From Bacteroidales bacterium (lineage in GTDB: Bacteria; Bacteroidota; Bacteroidia; Bacteroidales; F082): a stretch of DNA of 6,326 bases. The notes under the pieces were generated by a model. The model saw only the letters and a program-made list of their open reading frames with translations, was not told where the DNA came from and did no database searches. Numbering within the stretch: the stretch's first letter is position 1; every line of letters starts with the position of its first letter. Below are positions 6,189-6,326 of the stretch, piece after piece. The DNA is taken from contig JADYZK010000076.1 of assembly GCA_020853175.1 (NCBI GenBank), positions 1 through 6,326 on the forward strand. Direction: 5' to 3'. Made by a program: the position numbers and the translations under genes.

Positions 6189-6211
6189 TCTATGGTGTGC
6201 TGTAACTAAAA
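6140..6211 (+). promoter_or_regulatory. Protector (1:2) hairpin of the his attenuator
   Basis: The leader-peptide coding RNA can fold on itself in four short stems: 6140-6146 with 6205-6211 (7 bp), 6151-6154 with 6201-6204, the His-codon segment 6156-6161 with 6192-6197 (one G-U), and 6163-6167 with 6185-6189 (one G-U). A ribosome within the leader disrupts it. It corresponds to the 1:2 hairpin of classical amino-acid attenuators and would hold part of the antiterminator arm when the leader is not translated. Bulges make its stability uncertain. Confidence 0.5.
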
Positions 6212-6236
6212 CACAATAATCGAAAACCCGTCTGAG
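6175..6236 (+). promoter_or_regulatory. Antiterminator pairing of the his attenuator
   Basis: CTCAG (6175-6179), CG (6181-6182) and GGT (6184-6186) can pair with 6232-6236, 6229-6230 and 6226-6228: ten Watson-Crick pairs with one T-T mismatch and one bulged A. The right arm is the left arm of the terminator, so the two structures exclude each other. The left arm overlaps the last leader codons and reaches the first base of the stop codon, exactly where a ribosome that has finished the peptide would block it and one stalled at the His codons would not. Confidence 0.7.
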
Positions 6237-6261
6237 TAAATCAGACGGGTTTTTTGTTTTT
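6223..6261 (+). terminator. Intrinsic terminator of the his attenuator
   Basis: A perfect 13-bp stem (AAAACCCGTCTGA at 6223-6235 with 6241-6253) closes a 5-nt loop, GTAAA, and is followed by a T-rich tail to 6261 broken by one G. Its position, between the His-rich leader and hisG, makes it the regulated terminator of the operon. Confidence 0.95.
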
Positions 6262-6270
6262 ATCCCTAAG

Positions 6271-6306
6271 GTTTACTCAGATACAAAAAAATAATAATGA
6301 GTAAAC
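6271..6306 (+). promoter_or_regulatory. Hairpin sequestering the hisG start codon
   Basis: GTTTACTCA (6271-6279) is exactly complementary to TGAGTAAAC (6298-6306), which contains the last two bases of the hisG ATG and codons 2-3. The 9-bp stem closes an 18-nt A-rich loop. Transcripts that pass the terminator could therefore still be blocked at hisG initiation. The same left arm, plus the next base, can pair instead with 6232-6240 in the terminator's left arm and loop. This is predicted by hand pairing only. Confidence 0.5.
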
Positions 6307-6326
6307 TAAAAATTGCCATTCAAAAA
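6297..6326 (+). CDS. hisG: ATP phosphoribosyltransferase, first ten codons (truncated by window edge)
   Basis: The visible residues MSKLKIAIQK match the usual start of bacterial HisG, which begins with a short strand L-K-I-A-I-Q-K leading to S-G-R-L. HisG joins ATP and PRPP in the first committed step of histidine synthesis. Ten residues would be thin evidence alone, but the His-codon leader and attenuator directly upstream make a his operon gene nearly certain, and hisG is the usual first gene. The ATG at 6297-6299 follows an A-rich stretch and no Shine-Dalgarno. Confidence 0.85.
   Translation, partial: MSKLKIAIQK

Overview
The window looks like chromosomal DNA of a Bacteroidota bacterium, most likely in or near Flavobacteriia (a Cryomorphaceae- or Schleiferiaceae-like lineage is a guess). 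Four things point there: a 288-residue primary sigma factor that lacks region 1.1; promoter elements of the TAnnTTTG type; starts without strong Shine-Dalgarno sites in A/T-rich leaders; and the gene order dapF - GNAT acetyltransferase - mltG. I see no mobile elements, CRISPR arrays, tRNA or rRNA genes.

Left part (1-1690, minus strand): a cell-wall cluster transcribed leftward. dapF (diaminopimelate epimerase) comes first, then a RimJ/RimL-type acetyltransferase, then mltG (endolytic transglycosylase), whose first 77 codons lie in the window before it runs off the left edge. A divergent intergenic region (1691-1884) holds a good dapF promoter, an inverted repeat over its -33 element, and helically phased direct repeats upstream of the next gene.

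Middle part (1885-4472, plus strand): a DegP/HtrA-type periplasmic serine protease with an intact catalytic triad and two PDZ domains. It is followed by a 185-bp AT-rich gap, the primary sigma factor gene rpoD, and a strong intrinsic terminator.

Right part (4473-6326, plus strand): a long-form glyceraldehyde-3-phosphate dehydrogenase with an N-terminal extension of about 125 residues, under its own TAnnTTTG promoter. Then comes the most interesting region, a compact histidine-biosynthesis leader. It contains a promoter, a 17-codon leader peptide with five consecutive His codons, mutually exclusive protector, antiterminator and terminator hairpins, and then the first ten codons of hisG. Between the attenuator terminator and hisG, a 9-nt segment is exactly complementary to the hisG start region, and almost the same segment is complementary to the terminator's left arm and loop. 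This suggests a second, translational layer of control on top of attenuation. The structures were found by hand pairing; no folding energies or homology searches were run.
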